NCBI GenBank assembly: GCA_022793685.1
Contig: JAAWDI010000023.1
Span: 1 to 54,769 of the forward strand
Source: Oscillospiraceae bacterium
GTDB taxonomy: Bacteria; Bacillota; Clostridia; Oscillospirales; Oscillospiraceae
Direction: 5' to 3'
Length of the DNA: 54,769 bases
The translations under genes were made by a program, and so were the position numbers. The notes under the pieces are model-generated. The model was not told the DNA's origin, made no database searches, and saw nothing but the letters and a program-made list of their open reading frames with translations. Position 1 is the stretch's first letter. Every line of letters begins with the position of its first letter. Shown piece after piece: positions 6,924-15,299 of the stretch.

Positions 6924-8135
6924 TCAATGGGTGAATACATACCGCTTCAGTCGGTCGAAGGCCTCCTCCACCAGCGAGCGGGGGAGGGCCAAATTCATGC
7001 GGATGTGGCAGGGACCGTGGAAGGGTCTGCCGTCCTGCCAGACCACACCCGCCTCGATGCCCGCAATCAACAGCTCCTCAACGGTTTTTCCGTGGGCGGC
7101 GCACCATTCGGTGCAGTTAAGAAAGAGCATATAGGTGCCTTGGGGCTTGGACAGCTTCACGCCGGGGAAGTGTCTGGCGATAAAATCGCAGGCATAGTCC
7201 ACATTGTCCGCCAGCACCTGCCGAAGCTCATCCACCCATTCCATTCCCTCCGGCGAATAAGCGGCGATGAGAGCGTGCATGGACAGCACGTTCATTTCAT
7301 TGTAATGACTGAGGGAGGCTTCCTTCTCCACCCGTTGGCGAAGCCACGGATTGTAGATGATGTGGTAGCTCCCCACCAGCCCCGCCAGATTAAAGGTTTT
7401 GGAAGGCGCATAGAGGGCCACTGTCCGCAGTTTGGCGTCCTCGGAAACCGCTTGCGTGGGGATATGGCGCTGTTCCGGACGGGTCAGGTCAGACCATATT
7501 TCATCGGACACGACAAAAACGTTGTACTTGCGGAACAGCTCCATAGCCTGTTCCAGCTCCTGCCGCTCCCACACCCGTCCGGTGGGGTTGTGGGGAGAAC
7601 ACAAAATGGCGGCGTGGATACGCCCCTCTTTGAGCTTGTCCTCCATATCGGCATAGTCCATCCGCCACAGGCCGTCTTTGTCCTGCTTGAGGGGACTGAG
7701 TACCGGGTGATAGCCGTTGTCCTCCAGCGAATGGGTGAAGCCCACATAGGTGGGGGAGTGGAGCAATACGCCGTCCCCCTTGGAACAGAGTACGTTCAGG
7801 GCGCTGACCAGACCGCCCAGCACGCCGTTCTCATAGCCGATGCACTCCTTGGATAGTCCGGTGGCGCCGTTGCGGACGCGGTGCCAGTTGACGATGGCGT
7901 CATAGTACGCGTCGGAGGGGGAAAAGTAGCCGTAGGCCGGATGGGCGGCCCGCTCCGCCAGCGCAGCGGGGACGGTGGGAACGGTGGCAAAGTTCATGTC
8001 CGCAATCCACATGGGGATGCGGCTGAGGCCCTCCCTTGTTTTAGCGGCGGGCACCATGCCGGGGGCGGAGGGCGCGTCCACGGCGATGGAGTCCTTGCCG
8101 CGGCGGTCGAATACAGTGGTAAAATCGTATTTCAT
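6924..8135 (-). CDS. PatB/MalY-type pyridoxal phosphate C-S lyase (cystathionine beta-lyase-like aminotransferase)
   Basis: A 403-residue fold-type I PLP enzyme of the MalY/PatB group, which cleaves C-S bonds in cystathionine or cysteine conjugates to give a thiol, pyruvate and ammonia. Markers are the N-terminal PMWIADMNFA block that separates this group from ordinary aminotransferases, SPHNPTGRVW (Asn183), SDEIW (Asp211, pairs with the PLP ring nitrogen) and Lys246 in APSKTFNLAG, the Schiff-base lysine. Length is normal. The ATG has AAAAGAGG upstream. A promoter back to back with that of malQ drives it, and it ends at a shared terminator, so it is a single gene. The physiological substrate cannot be told from sequence; methionine synthesis and xenobiotic cysteine conjugates are both possible. 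Confidence 0.88.
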   Translation of the reverse strand: MKYDFTTVFDRRGKDSIAVDAPSAPGMVPAAKTREGLSRIPMWIADMNFATVPTVPAALAERAAHPAYGYFSPSDAYYDAIVNWHRVRNGATGLSKECIGYENGVLGGLVSALNVLCSKGDGVLLHSPTYVGFTHSLEDNGYHPVLSPLKQDKDGLWRMDYADMEDKLKEGRIHAAILCSPHNPTGRVWERQELEQAMELFRKYNVFVVSDEIWSDLTRPEQRHIPTQAVSEDAKLRTVALYAPSKTFNLAGLVGSYHIIYNPWLRQRVEKEASLSHYNEMNVLSMHALIAAYSPEGMEWVDELRQVLADNVDYACDFIARHFPGVKLSKPQGTYMLFLNCTEWCAAHGKTVEELLIAGIEAGVVWQDGRPFHGPCHIRMNLALPRSLVEEAFDRLKRYVFTH

Positions 8136-8167
8136 GGCAGAGCCTCTTTTCGACTGTTGATGCGGTC

Positions 8168-8196
8168 ACTGTACCACAAGGGAGCGCCCGTGTCAA
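8168..8196 (-). promoter_or_regulatory. Promoter of the C-S lyase gene (minus strand)
   Basis: Minus-strand -35 TTGACA (8196-8191), 17-bp spacer, -10 TACAGT (8173-8168), about 33 bp before the ATG at 8135. Its -35 box is one base away from that of the divergent malQ promoter. Confidence 0.8.
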
Positions 8197-8197
8197 A

Positions 8198-8226
8198 TTG
8201 ACATGGGCGGTCCTCGCGTGTATAGT
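8198..8226 (+). promoter_or_regulatory. Promoter of malQ (plus strand)
   Basis: TTGACA (8198-8203), a 17-bp spacer and TATAGT (8221-8226). Together with the minus-strand -35 it forms the palindrome TGTCAAATTGACA (8191-8203), so the two polymerases face opposite ways from one site. Confidence 0.82.
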
Positions 8227-8286
8227 GGAACGGGGCGGGATTGCCGCATAGCATAGCGTGAGATAATGGTGAAAGGGGAGAAGGTC

Positions 8287-9765
8287 ATGCGGGAAGCGGG
8301 CATTTTACTGCCGGTGACGGCGCTGCCGGGGCCTTACGGGGTCGGGAGCCTTGGCGCAAACGCACGGCGGTTTCTTGACTTCTTGGCGGCGGCGGGCCAG
8401 CGGTGGTGGCAGGTGCTGCCCATCGGCCCCACGGGCTATGGAGACTCTCCCTATCAATGTTTTTCCGCTTTTGCGGGCAATCCATACCTGATTGACCTGA
8501 ATACTTTGATTGAGGATGGCCTGCTGACGGCGGAGGAATGCGGAGCCGAGCCATGGGGAACGGACGGCGGACAGGTGGATTACGGTGCGCTGTACGCCGG
8601 ACGGAGTGCGGTGCTCAAACGGGCGCAAGAGCGCTTCTACCGCCGCATTCCCGATGATTTCCCTGCGTTTTGTGAGGAAAATGCCGACTGGCTGGAGGAT
8701 TACGCCCTCTTTTCCGCGCTCAAAGAGGCCCACGGCGGCGCGCCGTGGTACGAGTGGCCGCAGGAGTTGAAGCTCCGTCAGGCGGACGCCTTGGCCGACG
8801 CAGAGGAGCGGTGTGCCGACGGGGTTGCCTATCACAGGATGGTGCAGTATTTGTTTGACCGCCAGTGGATGGCCTTACGGGCCTATGCAGGGGAGAAGGG
8901 CGTTAAGCTGATGGGCGACCTGCCCTTTTATGTGGCGCTGGACAGCGCCGACGTGTGGGCGCATCCGCAATGGTTCCAGCTGGACGAGAGCCTGACCTCC
9001 ACGGCAGTGGCGGGCGTGCCGCCCGACGCTTACGCGGCGGACGGGCAGGTGTGGGGCAATCCGCTGTTCGATTGGGATGCCGTGGCGAAGGATGGTTACT
9101 CCTTTTGGCGCGCGCGGCTGCAGGCGGCGGAGCGCCTGTTTGATAAGACCCGCATCGACCACTTTCGGGGCTTTGAGTCGTACTGCGCCATTCCTTATGG
9201 GGACGAGACCGCCCACCGGGGCGTATGGCGCAAGGGGCCGGGGGAAGACTTCTTCCGCGCCATGGGCGCTGTGGCCTCGAAGGAAAAGCTGGTGGCAGAG
9301 GACTTGGGCATTCTGACCCCCGCCGTTTATGAGCTGCTGGAAAAGACCGGAATTCCGGGGATGCGGGTGCTCCAATTTGCCTTTGTCGACCCGTCCGCCG
9401 ACAGCCTCTATCTGCCCCACCACCATATCAAACACTGCGTGGCGTACACCGGCACTCACGACAACGACACCATTTTGGGCTGGTACCGCGCCGCACCGGA
9501 GGCAGAGCGGACCTTTGCACGGGAATATCTCCGCCTCCACGACGGAGAGTGGGAAAACTGGGGCGTGATGAAGGCGGCATGGGGAAGCGTGGCAGAGCTG
9601 GCCATCGTTCCCATGCAGGATGTGCTTTCGCTGGGCAGCGAGGCCCGGATGAACACTCCCGGCACCTTCGGCGGAAACTGGACATGGCGGTTGGCGGAAG
9701 GTGCCTTGACGGAGGAATTGGCCGCCGCCCTCAAGGGACAGATGGCGCTGTACGGACGCTGCTGA
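8287..9765 (+). CDS. malQ: 4-alpha-glucanotransferase (amylomaltase)
   Basis: A 492-residue GH77 enzyme that transfers maltosyl and longer glucan units between malto-oligosaccharides in the cytosol. The catalytic residues can be placed: nucleophile Asp291 in RIDHFRG, acid/base Glu338 in VAEDLG and Asp392 in THDND. The N-terminus REAGILLPVTALPGPYG.G.LG is diagnostic of short, prokaryotic-type amylomaltases. The start is ATG 8287, preceded by AAAGGGGAG; a frame from 8266 would start upstream of that site. No other glycogen or maltose genes are near; its own promoter and terminator make it a single gene. Confidence 0.95.
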   Translation: MREAGILLPVTALPGPYGVGSLGANARRFLDFLAAAGQRWWQVLPIGPTGYGDSPYQCFSAFAGNPYLIDLNTLIEDGLLTAEECGAEPWGTDGGQVDYGALYAGRSAVLKRAQERFYRRIPDDFPAFCEENADWLEDYALFSALKEAHGGAPWYEWPQELKLRQADALADAEERCADGVAYHRMVQYLFDRQWMALRAYAGEKGVKLMGDLPFYVALDSADVWAHPQWFQLDESLTSTAVAGVPPDAYAADGQVWGNPLFDWDAVAKDGYSFWRARLQAAERLFDKTRIDHFRGFESYCAIPYGDETAHRGVWRKGPGEDFFRAMGAVASKEKLVAEDLGILTPAVYELLEKTGIPGMRVLQFAFVDPSADSLYLPHHHIKHCVAYTGTHDNDTILGWYRAAPEAERTFAREYLRLHDGEWENWGVMKAAWGSVAELAIVPMQDVLSLGSEARMNTPGTFGGNWTWRLAEGALTEELAAALKGQMALYGRC

Positions 9766-9772
9766 CAGATAA

Positions 9773-9806
9773 AAAAGGCCTCCCGCGTACAGCGCGGGAG
9801 GCCTTT
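9773..9806. terminator. Bidirectional terminator between malQ and the flavin reductase gene
   Basis: AAAAGGCCTCCCGCG pairs with CGCGGGAGGCCTTTT around a short loop. T runs occur on both strands, which suits the convergent genes. Confidence 0.9.
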
Positions 9807-9819
9807 TGTGTGCGGAGGG

Positions 9820-11766
9820 TTAGACGTCGAGGGCGCGGTAGTAGCCCAGCGTGACCGCTTCCAGCACGCGGCCCGCCTTGATGCAGTCGCCCGCCTCAAA
9901 CACGCGGGGAGCGGCGTTGTAGAAGCTCTCCGCCGTCTGGCGGTCGGCCTTCATGCCAGCGGCAAGGAGGATGCTGTCGGCGGGGAGGAGCACCTCGCCG
10001 TCCGCTGTCTCGCACAGCAGGCCCTCGTCAGTGACCGCCTTGGCCTTTGTGCCGGTATGTATCTTGATGTTGCTTTTCCGCATGTAGATGTCCATAGCGT
10101 TTTTGTGCATGAAATAGGAGTCGGCCGCCCAGTCGTCCTTCATCTCCACGATGGTCACGTCCTTGCCGAGGCCGTCCAGGTAGATGGCGCACTCGCTGCC
10201 CACCAGACCGCCGCCCAGAATGACCACCTTCTGGCCGAGGGCGGGGGGCTGCTGGTGCAATGCGTCCAGCCCCACCACCTTTTTGCTGTCGATGCCGGGG
10301 ATGGGGGGCACGATGGGCTTGGCGCCAACGGCGGTGATGATGACGTCGGCATTCAGGGCGGCAGCCTGCTCTGCCGTCAGTTCCGTGTTCAGTTTGACGG
10401 TGACGCCCGCCTTCTTCAGACGGCGTTCCAGGACCTTCACAAAGTTGAACATATCCTGCTTGAAGGGGATATGCTGCTCGGCCAGAAGCTGTCCGCCCAG
10501 TTCTCCGGCCTTTTCGTACAAGGTGACGGAGTGGCCCCGCTGGGCCGCGGTGATGGCGGCCTCCATGCCGCCGGGGCCGCCGCCTACCACAACCACCTTC
10601 TTGGGCGTGGTGGGCGGGAAAGCGTGCTGGTTTGCCAGCTCGTTGCCCACCACCGGATTAAAGGCGCAGCAGAAGGTGCGGTTGGTCAGGTAGTTATAGA
10701 AACAGGTGAAGCAGCGGCAGCACTTGGTGATGTCGTCCTTGTTGCCGGAAAACGCCTTTTCCGGGAAAAAGGGGTCGCAGATGGACTGGCGGGCAATTTC
10801 CACGATGTCCGCCTTGCCGGAGGCGATAATTTCCTCCATCATGTCCGGGTCGTTCAGACCGCCCAGCGTGGCCACGGGGGTTTTGACGTGCTTCTTGACC
10901 TCGGCGGCCAGCCAAACGTTGCAGCCGTGCTCGATGAACATGGAGGGGTGGGTGATGACGAATACGTCGGGGTCTTCATGCACTCCGGCGGAGACGTGGA
11001 TGATGTCCACCTTGCCGTCCAGCACCTTGGCCATGGCCACGCCCTCGTCGATGCCGTAGCCGCCTTCGGTGAACTCCGCGCCGCTCATACGGAACTCAAT
11101 GGGGAATTTCCCGCCGGTGTATTCCCTGATTTTCTCGATAACCAGCAGGGGAAAGCGCATCCGGTTTTCCAGACTGCCGCCCCATTTATCGGTGCGGTGG
11201 TTCATGGAGGGGGACATGAACTGCTCCAACAGCCAGCCGTGGCCGCCGTGTACCAACACCATGTCAAAACCGGCCTCCTGAGCCAGCTTGGCAGCGGCGC
11301 CGAATGCCTCTGCCGCCTGCTCAATTTGTTCGTCGGTCATGGCACGGACCGTCATGCCGCTGGGGCTGGTTTCATCGTTGGGGCCGAGGGCATAGCGCTC
11401 GGAGGCTTCGCCGTGGCCGCGAGCGTTGGCGTACTTGCCGCCGTGGGCCAACTCCATGACGGCCTTACAGTTGTGGCGGTGCATGGCGTTGGCGGCCTCC
11501 TTGAGGGAGGGGAGGGACATCACGTCGTAGAGGGTGACCTCCTTGGTGTGGGTGCGGCCCACCGGGTCGACGATGCCCAAGCCGATGGCCACGCTGGCCA
11601 ATCCGCCCCGGGCGCGGTTTTCATGAAAGGCAACGTCCTCTTTGCGCATATGGCACTCTGAATCCATTTCAGGGTTGGACATGGGCGCGCCGAAAATGCG
11701 GTTTTTGAACGTGACGCCGCCGATGGTGATGGGACTGGCAAGATGGGGATAGTATTTGTTTTCCAT
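9820..11766 (-). CDS. Old-yellow-enzyme/FAD oxidoreductase (FadH / BaiH / 2-enoate reductase type)
   Basis: A 648-residue, three-part flavoenzyme. Residues about 1-340 are an FMN-binding old-yellow-enzyme barrel (starting SPITIGGVTFKNRIFGAPMS, with HGGHGWLLEQFMSP). At about 347-365 a cysteine cluster (CCRCFTCF ... CC) would bind the [4Fe-4S] cluster. From about 392 an FAD site (VVVVGGGPGGMEAA) and near 512 an NAD(P) site (KVVILGGGLVGSE) follow. This architecture belongs to 2,4-dienoyl-CoA reductase, 2-enoate reductases and the bile-acid enzymes BaiCD/BaiH; all reduce alpha,beta-unsaturated carbonyls. No other bai genes are present, so a general enoate or enone reductase is the safer reading. 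The start has AGGAGG upstream. Family high, substrate open. Confidence 0.88.
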   Translation of the reverse strand: MENKYYPHLASPITIGGVTFKNRIFGAPMSNPEMDSECHMRKEDVAFHENRARGGLASVAIGLGIVDPVGRTHTKEVTLYDVMSLPSLKEAANAMHRHNCKAVMELAHGGKYANARGHGEASERYALGPNDETSPSGMTVRAMTDEQIEQAAEAFGAAAKLAQEAGFDMVLVHGGHGWLLEQFMSPSMNHRTDKWGGSLENRMRFPLLVIEKIREYTGGKFPIEFRMSGAEFTEGGYGIDEGVAMAKVLDGKVDIIHVSAGVHEDPDVFVITHPSMFIEHGCNVWLAAEVKKHVKTPVATLGGLNDPDMMEEIIASGKADIVEIARQSICDPFFPEKAFSGNKDDITKCCRCFTCFYNYLTNRTFCCAFNPVVGNELANQHAFPPTTPKKVVVVGGGPGGMEAAITAAQRGHSVTLYEKAGELGGQLLAEQHIPFKQDMFNFVKVLERRLKKAGVTVKLNTELTAEQAAALNADVIITAVGAKPIVPPIPGIDSKKVVGLDALHQQPPALGQKVVILGGGLVGSECAIYLDGLGKDVTIVEMKDDWAADSYFMHKNAMDIYMRKSNIKIHTGTKAKAVTDEGLLCETADGEVLLPADSILLAAGMKADRQTAESFYNAAPRVFEAGDCIKAGRVLEAVTLGYYRALDV

Positions 11767-11925
11767 GTAGCTGCCTCCTACTCTATGTAAGCCTTTGTTA
11801 AAAAATCAACTCTACCTTTTATGATAAAACAAATAGGCGGTGATTGGTAGCCCTTTTTTCTTGTAGCCGTACAATTTTCTGTGATACAACAAAGCAAGTC
11901 TGTTTGCGGATATGATACGACAACG

Positions 11926-11964
11926 CAAAAACCGGCTCCTGCCTGACGGCAGGGGCCGGTTTCT
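11926..11964 (-). terminator. Terminator of the lysine transporter operon
   Basis: Just beyond the ATPase stop on the minus strand, AACCGGC-CCTGCC pairs with GGCAGG-GCCGGTT around a GTCA loop and is followed by TTTTTGCG. Confidence 0.85.
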
Positions 11965-11966
11965 TT

Positions 11967-12707
11967 TTACTGGTTGCGGAAGCGGGCAAGGAACTCCTTG
12001 GTGCGCTCCTTTTGGGGCCGCTCGAACAGGTCGGCGGGCGCGCCCTCCTCCTCAATGACGCCGTCGGACATGAACACCACATGGTTGCTCACATCGCGGG
12101 CAAAGGCCATCTCGTGGGTGACCACAATCATGGTCATGCCAGAGTCGGCCAAGTTGCGCATGACGGCCAACACCTCGCCCACCATCTCCGGGTCAAGGGC
12201 AGAAGTCGGCTCGTCAAACAGGAGCAGCTCCGGCTCCATGGCCAGCGCCCGCGCAATGGCTACCCGTTGCTTTTGGCCGCCGGAAAGCTGCCGTGGCTTG
12301 GCATTGATGTAGGGGGCCATGCCCACCTTCTCCAGGTATTGGAGGGCGTTTGCACGGGACGTTTCCTTCCCCTTTTTCAGCACCTTGGTCTGTCCCACTA
12401 TGCAGTTGTCCAGAACGGTCATATTGTTGAACAGGTTGAAAGACTGGAACACCATGCCCACCTTGGCACGGTAAGCCTCCGCCTTCACCTGACGACCGGT
12501 CACGTCCTGCCCGTGGAACAGGATTTCGCCGCCGGTGGGAGTTTCCAACAGGTTGATGCACCGCAGCAGGGTGGACTTACCGGAACCGGACGCGCCGATG
12601 ACGCAGGTTACGTCGCCCTTGTCCACGGTGAAGTCGATGTCCCGCAGCACCTCATGGCTGCCGAAGGATTTGCCCAGATGCCTGACCTCTAAAATCGTCT
12701 CGCCCAT
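11967..12707 (-). CDS. Polar amino acid ABC transporter ATPase, predicted lysine importer
   Basis: A 246-residue GlnQ/HisP-type ATPase. Walker A is GASGSGKS (38-45), the Q-loop lies in MVFQSFNLF, the signature is [15 protein letters not shown] (from 141), and Walker B is LLLFDEP (161-167) followed by the D-loop SALD and the switch His in VVTHEM. It forms the cytosolic motor of the importer with the permease upstream. The ATG comes one base after the permease stop, so translation is probably coupled. Specificity to lysine is inferred from the riboswitch at the head of the operon, since GlnQ-type ATPases do not reveal the substrate. Confidence 0.93.
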   Translation of the reverse strand: MGETILEVRHLGKSFGSHEVLRDIDFTVDKGDVTCVIGASGSGKSTLLRCINLLETPTGGEILFHGQDVTGRQVKAEAYRAKVGMVFQSFNLFNNMTVLDNCIVGQTKVLKKGKETSRANALQYLEKVGMAPYINAKPRQLSGGQKQRVAIARALAMEPELLLFDEPTSALDPEMVGEVLAVMRNLADSGMTMIVVTHEMAFARDVSNHVVFMSDGVIEEEGAPADLFERPQKERTKEFLARFRNQ

Positions 12708-12708
12708 C

Positions 12709-13584
12709 TTATCGGTCTCCTCTCGTGCTGCCGTTGCGGTTTTTCAGGGACTGGCGGATGCGTTCCCGTTCCTCGTCGCTGACGCCGGCAGGTGCTTCCG
12801 GACTGCCTGGGTGCTGGTAGGTGCCGGCGGTCATGGTGAGGGGGTCGGCCTGCACCAGCTCATAGCTGTCGCTGCCGTCCATTCGCTTTTCCACCCGCCG
12901 CAGGATGAAGGAGGCAATCAGGGTCATGCACAGATAGCCGACCATCTCAATGGCGGCGGAGGGGAAATACATATTGTTCACGCCGGTGATGTAGCGGTGG
13001 AAGGCGAAGAACTCCGTAAAGCTGATGATGAACATGACGGAGGTGTCCTTCACGTTGATGATGAAGTTGTTGCCGATTTGAGGCATGATGTTTCGCAGGG
13101 CCTGAGGCAGGATGACACTGGTCATGGTCTGGAAGTGGTTCATGCCGATGGCCTTGGCGCCCTCCGTTTGGCCGGGGTCTATTGAGATGATGCCGCCCCG
13201 CACGGATTCCGCCATATATGCGCCGGTGTTGATGGACACCACCAGAATGGCGGCGGCCCATACGCTCTGCCAGTTGACGGAGAAAAAGTAGGGCAGGCCG
13301 TAGTAGATGAACACCGCCTGAAGCACCATGGGCGTACCGCGGAACACCTCCACATAAATGCGGACGATGACACGAATGAGTTTCAGCAGGAACCGCTTGG
13401 GAAGCGGGTCATGTTCCGAATAGGGGATGGTGTTCAGGATGCCGCAGATGAGACCGATGATACAGCCGATAAAGGTGGCGACCAGGGCAAGAATCAGGGT
13501 GTTTTTGATGCCGCCCAAATAGGAGGGCCAGTATTTGGCCCACAGCAGGGACATGTCATGCGCCAGCTTGGCGAATCTGTCCAC
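12709..13584 (-). CDS. Polar amino acid ABC transporter permease, predicted lysine importer
   Basis: A 291-residue HisM/GlnP-family membrane protein with the core of about five helices. The EAA loop coupling it to the ATPase is [22 protein letters not shown]. The family pattern [12 protein letters not shown] precedes it. The C-terminus has a hydrophilic tail of about 55 residues (from about 235) after the last helix, longer than in most relatives. The start is GTG 13584 with AAAGGAGG 7 nt before it; no ATG fits better. It is the second gene of the operon, after a stem-loop that separates it from the binding protein gene. Confidence 0.92.
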   Translation of the reverse strand: MDRFAKLAHDMSLLWAKYWPSYLGGIKNTLILALVATFIGCIIGLICGILNTIPYSEHDPLPKRFLLKLIRVIVRIYVEVFRGTPMVLQAVFIYYGLPYFFSVNWQSVWAAAILVVSINTGAYMAESVRGGIISIDPGQTEGAKAIGMNHFQTMTSVILPQALRNIMPQIGNNFIINVKDTSVMFIISFTEFFAFHRYITGVNNMYFPSAAIEMVGYLCMTLIASFILRRVEKRMDGSDSYELVQADPLTMTAGTYQHPGSPEAPAGVSDEERERIRQSLKNRNGSTRGDR

Positions 13585-13610
13585 GGTACGTCCTCCTTTC
13601 AGGACAAGCG

Positions 13611-13646
13611 GCCTCCTCCGGCACTGCTGCCAGTGCCGAAGGAGGC
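13611..13646 (-). other. Stem-loop between binding protein and permease genes
   Basis: GCCTCC(tc)CGGCACTG pairs with CAGTGCCG(aa)GGAGGC around CTGC. Read in the direction of transcription (minus) no T run follows, so it is unlikely to be a full terminator. Stem-loops here commonly protect the binding-protein part of the message from 3' decay and so raise its level. Confidence 0.65.
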
Positions 13647-13670
13647 TTGCTTTTCTCTATGCGTTTGCGC

Positions 13671-14627
13671 TTAAACCTCAGGCTGGATTGCGATGGCCTG
13701 GTCCATGAGGATGTTGAAGTGTTCCTCCGTCATGTCGGAAAGGACGGTGTCGATGGCGTCCTTCAGAGCGGTGTTGTCCTTCTGCACGGCGATGCCGATG
13801 TTCACGTTCTCGGCGCGCTCCTCTTCGTTAGCAAACTGGAAATCGCCGTCGGTGCCGGAGAAGTTCAGGATAACCAGATTGTCGTCCTTGGCGGCGGCGC
13901 CCATGGCGGTGGGCATATCGGTGCAGACGAAGTCCACCGTGCCGGTCTGGAGCTGCATGAGCATGGCGGGGGCAGTATCGGCCGGAGCCAGCACCTCAGC
14001 GTCCGTAATCTGGGGCAGGCAGGAGTCATACCAGATGGTGCCCGACTGGGCGGTGCACTTGCCGCCGGCCAGGTCGGCGATGGAGGTAGCGGAGGCATAG
14101 GGGCTGTTCTTGGTGGTCACGCAGACGATGGTGGCATAGTAGTAGGGGCCTGCCATGTCCACCTCAAGCATACGCTCGGCGGTCATGGACTGGCCTGCAA
14201 TGTTGGCGTCCATCGCGCCGGACTGAACGGCGGGGGTGAGGGATTCCCAAGCGCTGGAGACAATCTCCAGTTCCCAGCCGTAGGCCTCGCAGATGCGCTT
14301 GGCCATGATAACGTCATAGCCGTTTGCGTAGGAGCCTGGCACGTTGGAGATGGGCACCGCGCCGTTGGAGTCGTCCAGCTGCATCCAGTTATAGGGGGGA
14401 TAGGTGCACTCCATGCCTACGGTGAGCACGCCGTCCTCCAGACCGACGATGGTGCTGGTGTCAGTACCGGTCAGGTCGGCCACGGGGGGCACGGTAGCGG
14501 TGACGTCAGGCGTGCCGCTGTCGGTGGGAGCGGGGGTGCCGGACTCCTTCGGGTCGGAGCTGGAGCAGGCGGCCAGGCCGAGAACCATCACAAGGGCGAG
14601 GCCCAGCGCAAGAAGCTTCTTTTTCAT
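13671..14627 (-). CDS. Amino acid ABC transporter substrate-binding lipoprotein, predicted lysine
   Basis: A 318-residue periplasmic-binding-type protein (SBP_bac_3, cluster for polar amino acids). A lipoprotein signal ends at Cys21 (LGLAAC), followed by a Thr/Pro/Ser-rich linker to about residue 60, then the two-lobe domain starting DGVLTVGMECTYPPYNW, the typical ligand-pocket opening. It captures the amino acid outside the membrane and hands it to the permease. A lysine riboswitch and a terminator lie in its leader, so lysine should shut off expression. This is the best evidence for the substrate, because the sequence family also includes glutamine, arginine and cystine binders. Confidence 0.92.
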   Translation of the reverse strand: MKKKLLALGLALVMVLGLAACSSSDPKESGTPAPTDSGTPDVTATVPPVADLTGTDTSTIVGLEDGVLTVGMECTYPPYNWMQLDDSNGAVPISNVPGSYANGYDVIMAKRICEAYGWELEIVSSAWESLTPAVQSGAMDANIAGQSMTAERMLEVDMAGPYYYATIVCVTTKNSPYASATSIADLAGGKCTAQSGTIWYDSCLPQITDAEVLAPADTAPAMLMQLQTGTVDFVCTDMPTAMGAAAKDDNLVILNFSGTDGDFQFANEEERAENVNIGIAVQKDNTALKDAIDTVLSDMTEEHFNILMDQAIAIQPEV

Positions 14628-14660
14628 TGTGCGTCAACCTTTCTGTTCTGTGTTTGTGCC

Positions 14661-14705
14661 AAAAAGAAAACCATGAACGCGACCCACGGCGGGAAGCGTT
14701 CATGG
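14661..14705 (-). terminator. Riboswitch-controlled terminator
   Basis: On the minus strand CCATGAACGC and GCGTTCATGG close a hairpin with a 15-nt loop, followed by TTTTCTTTTT. It sits between the lysine aptamer and the binding protein start codon, the expected expression platform. Confidence 0.88.
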
Positions 14706-14738
14706 CATAAAGGACGGTGTAGCGCCTTTCATGTCATG

Positions 14739-14898
14739 ATAGCGCTCCACGTTTCCGCGGCAGTCCGGCGGATATTCTCCGACGGCCCAGGCAGACCCCC
14801 TTCGTGCAGAGGAGGTCCCCTTCGGCGGCAGGCCCTTTCCCGCAGAACAGGTACACGCCCATGCGCCCTGCGGTACTGATGGATGCCGCGCCTCTATC
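14739..14898 (-). ncRNA. Lysine riboswitch (L box)
   Basis: Read on the minus strand, the leader starts GATAGAGGCGCG and ends GTGGAGCGCTATC, the closing P1 helix (GATAG/CTATC) and conserved junction strands of the lysine aptamer. Inside are the conserved AGTA, GCCGAAG and ACTG segments in the right order and roughly the right spacing for a five-helix junction of about 160 nt. It is followed by an intrinsic terminator and preceded by a consensus promoter. In known examples lysine binding favours termination and represses lysine synthesis or uptake. Here it identifies the downstream ABC transporter as a lysine importer. Confidence 0.92.
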
Positions 14899-14916
14899 AT
14901 GCTTTGGCATGGGGTG

Positions 14917-14945
14917 ATAGTATCACATTTGCAAGCCGGTGTCAA
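14917..14945 (-). promoter_or_regulatory. Promoter of the lysine transporter operon
   Basis: Minus-strand TTGACA (14945-14940), 17-bp spacer and TACTAT (14922-14917), about 20 bp before the first base of the lysine aptamer. Confidence 0.88.
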
Positions 14946-15065
14946 TCATCTTTCAAAAATTTGTTGTTTTCCGGCGGAACAAGGGCCGAAAGGGGGGTAT
15001 CAAAGCTGGAATATTTGTCCAAAATGACCATATCCTATCTTATAGACGGAAAGGAGGAGAGCCAT

Positions 15066-15299
15066 ATGGCCCTGACAGAGCATATGCGCACAAGCCGGGC
15101 GCGGGAGGAGGAGCGGGAGCATCAGGCCCTGCTGGACAGCCTGCGGTGTACCCGTGGGGAGATTCACCGGGCTTATGCCGGCTTCAATGCCACCAGCGAC
15201 CCGGACCTGATTGAGTCATACGTATTTGAGATTAAGGCGTTGCAGTCCCGCTATTCCTATCTGCTGCGGCGGGTGAAGGCCTTGGAGGGCGTCCTCTGA
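15066..15299 (+). CDS. YaaL-like DUF2508 protein
   Basis: A 77-residue, charged, helical protein. The pattern LLDSLRCTRGEIHRAYAGFN, then DPDLIESYVFEIKALQSRYSYLL, matches DUF2508 (Bacillus YaaL), a small protein of unknown function. ATG 15066 is chosen because GGAAAGGAGGAG lies just before it; a frame reaching back to 14883 would begin inside the riboswitch region. The stop overlaps the bofA start by one base, the same yaaL-bofA order as in Bacillus, where they sit next to recR; recR is not present here. Confidence 0.82.
   Translation: MALTEHMRTSRAREEEREHQALLDSLRCTRGEIHRAYAGFNATSDPDLIESYVFEIKALQSRYSYLLRRVKALEGVL

Noticed and set aside
9808-11661. 617-codon plus-strand frame opposite the flavin oxidoreductase gene
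   Set aside because: Antisense shadow created by high-GC codon use; the minus strand has full domain motifs, a start and a terminator.
13611-13650. Terminator for the lysine transporter between binding protein and permease
   Set aside because: The stem is strong, but the T run is on the non-transcribed side for this operon, so it is recorded as a stem-loop rather than a terminator.
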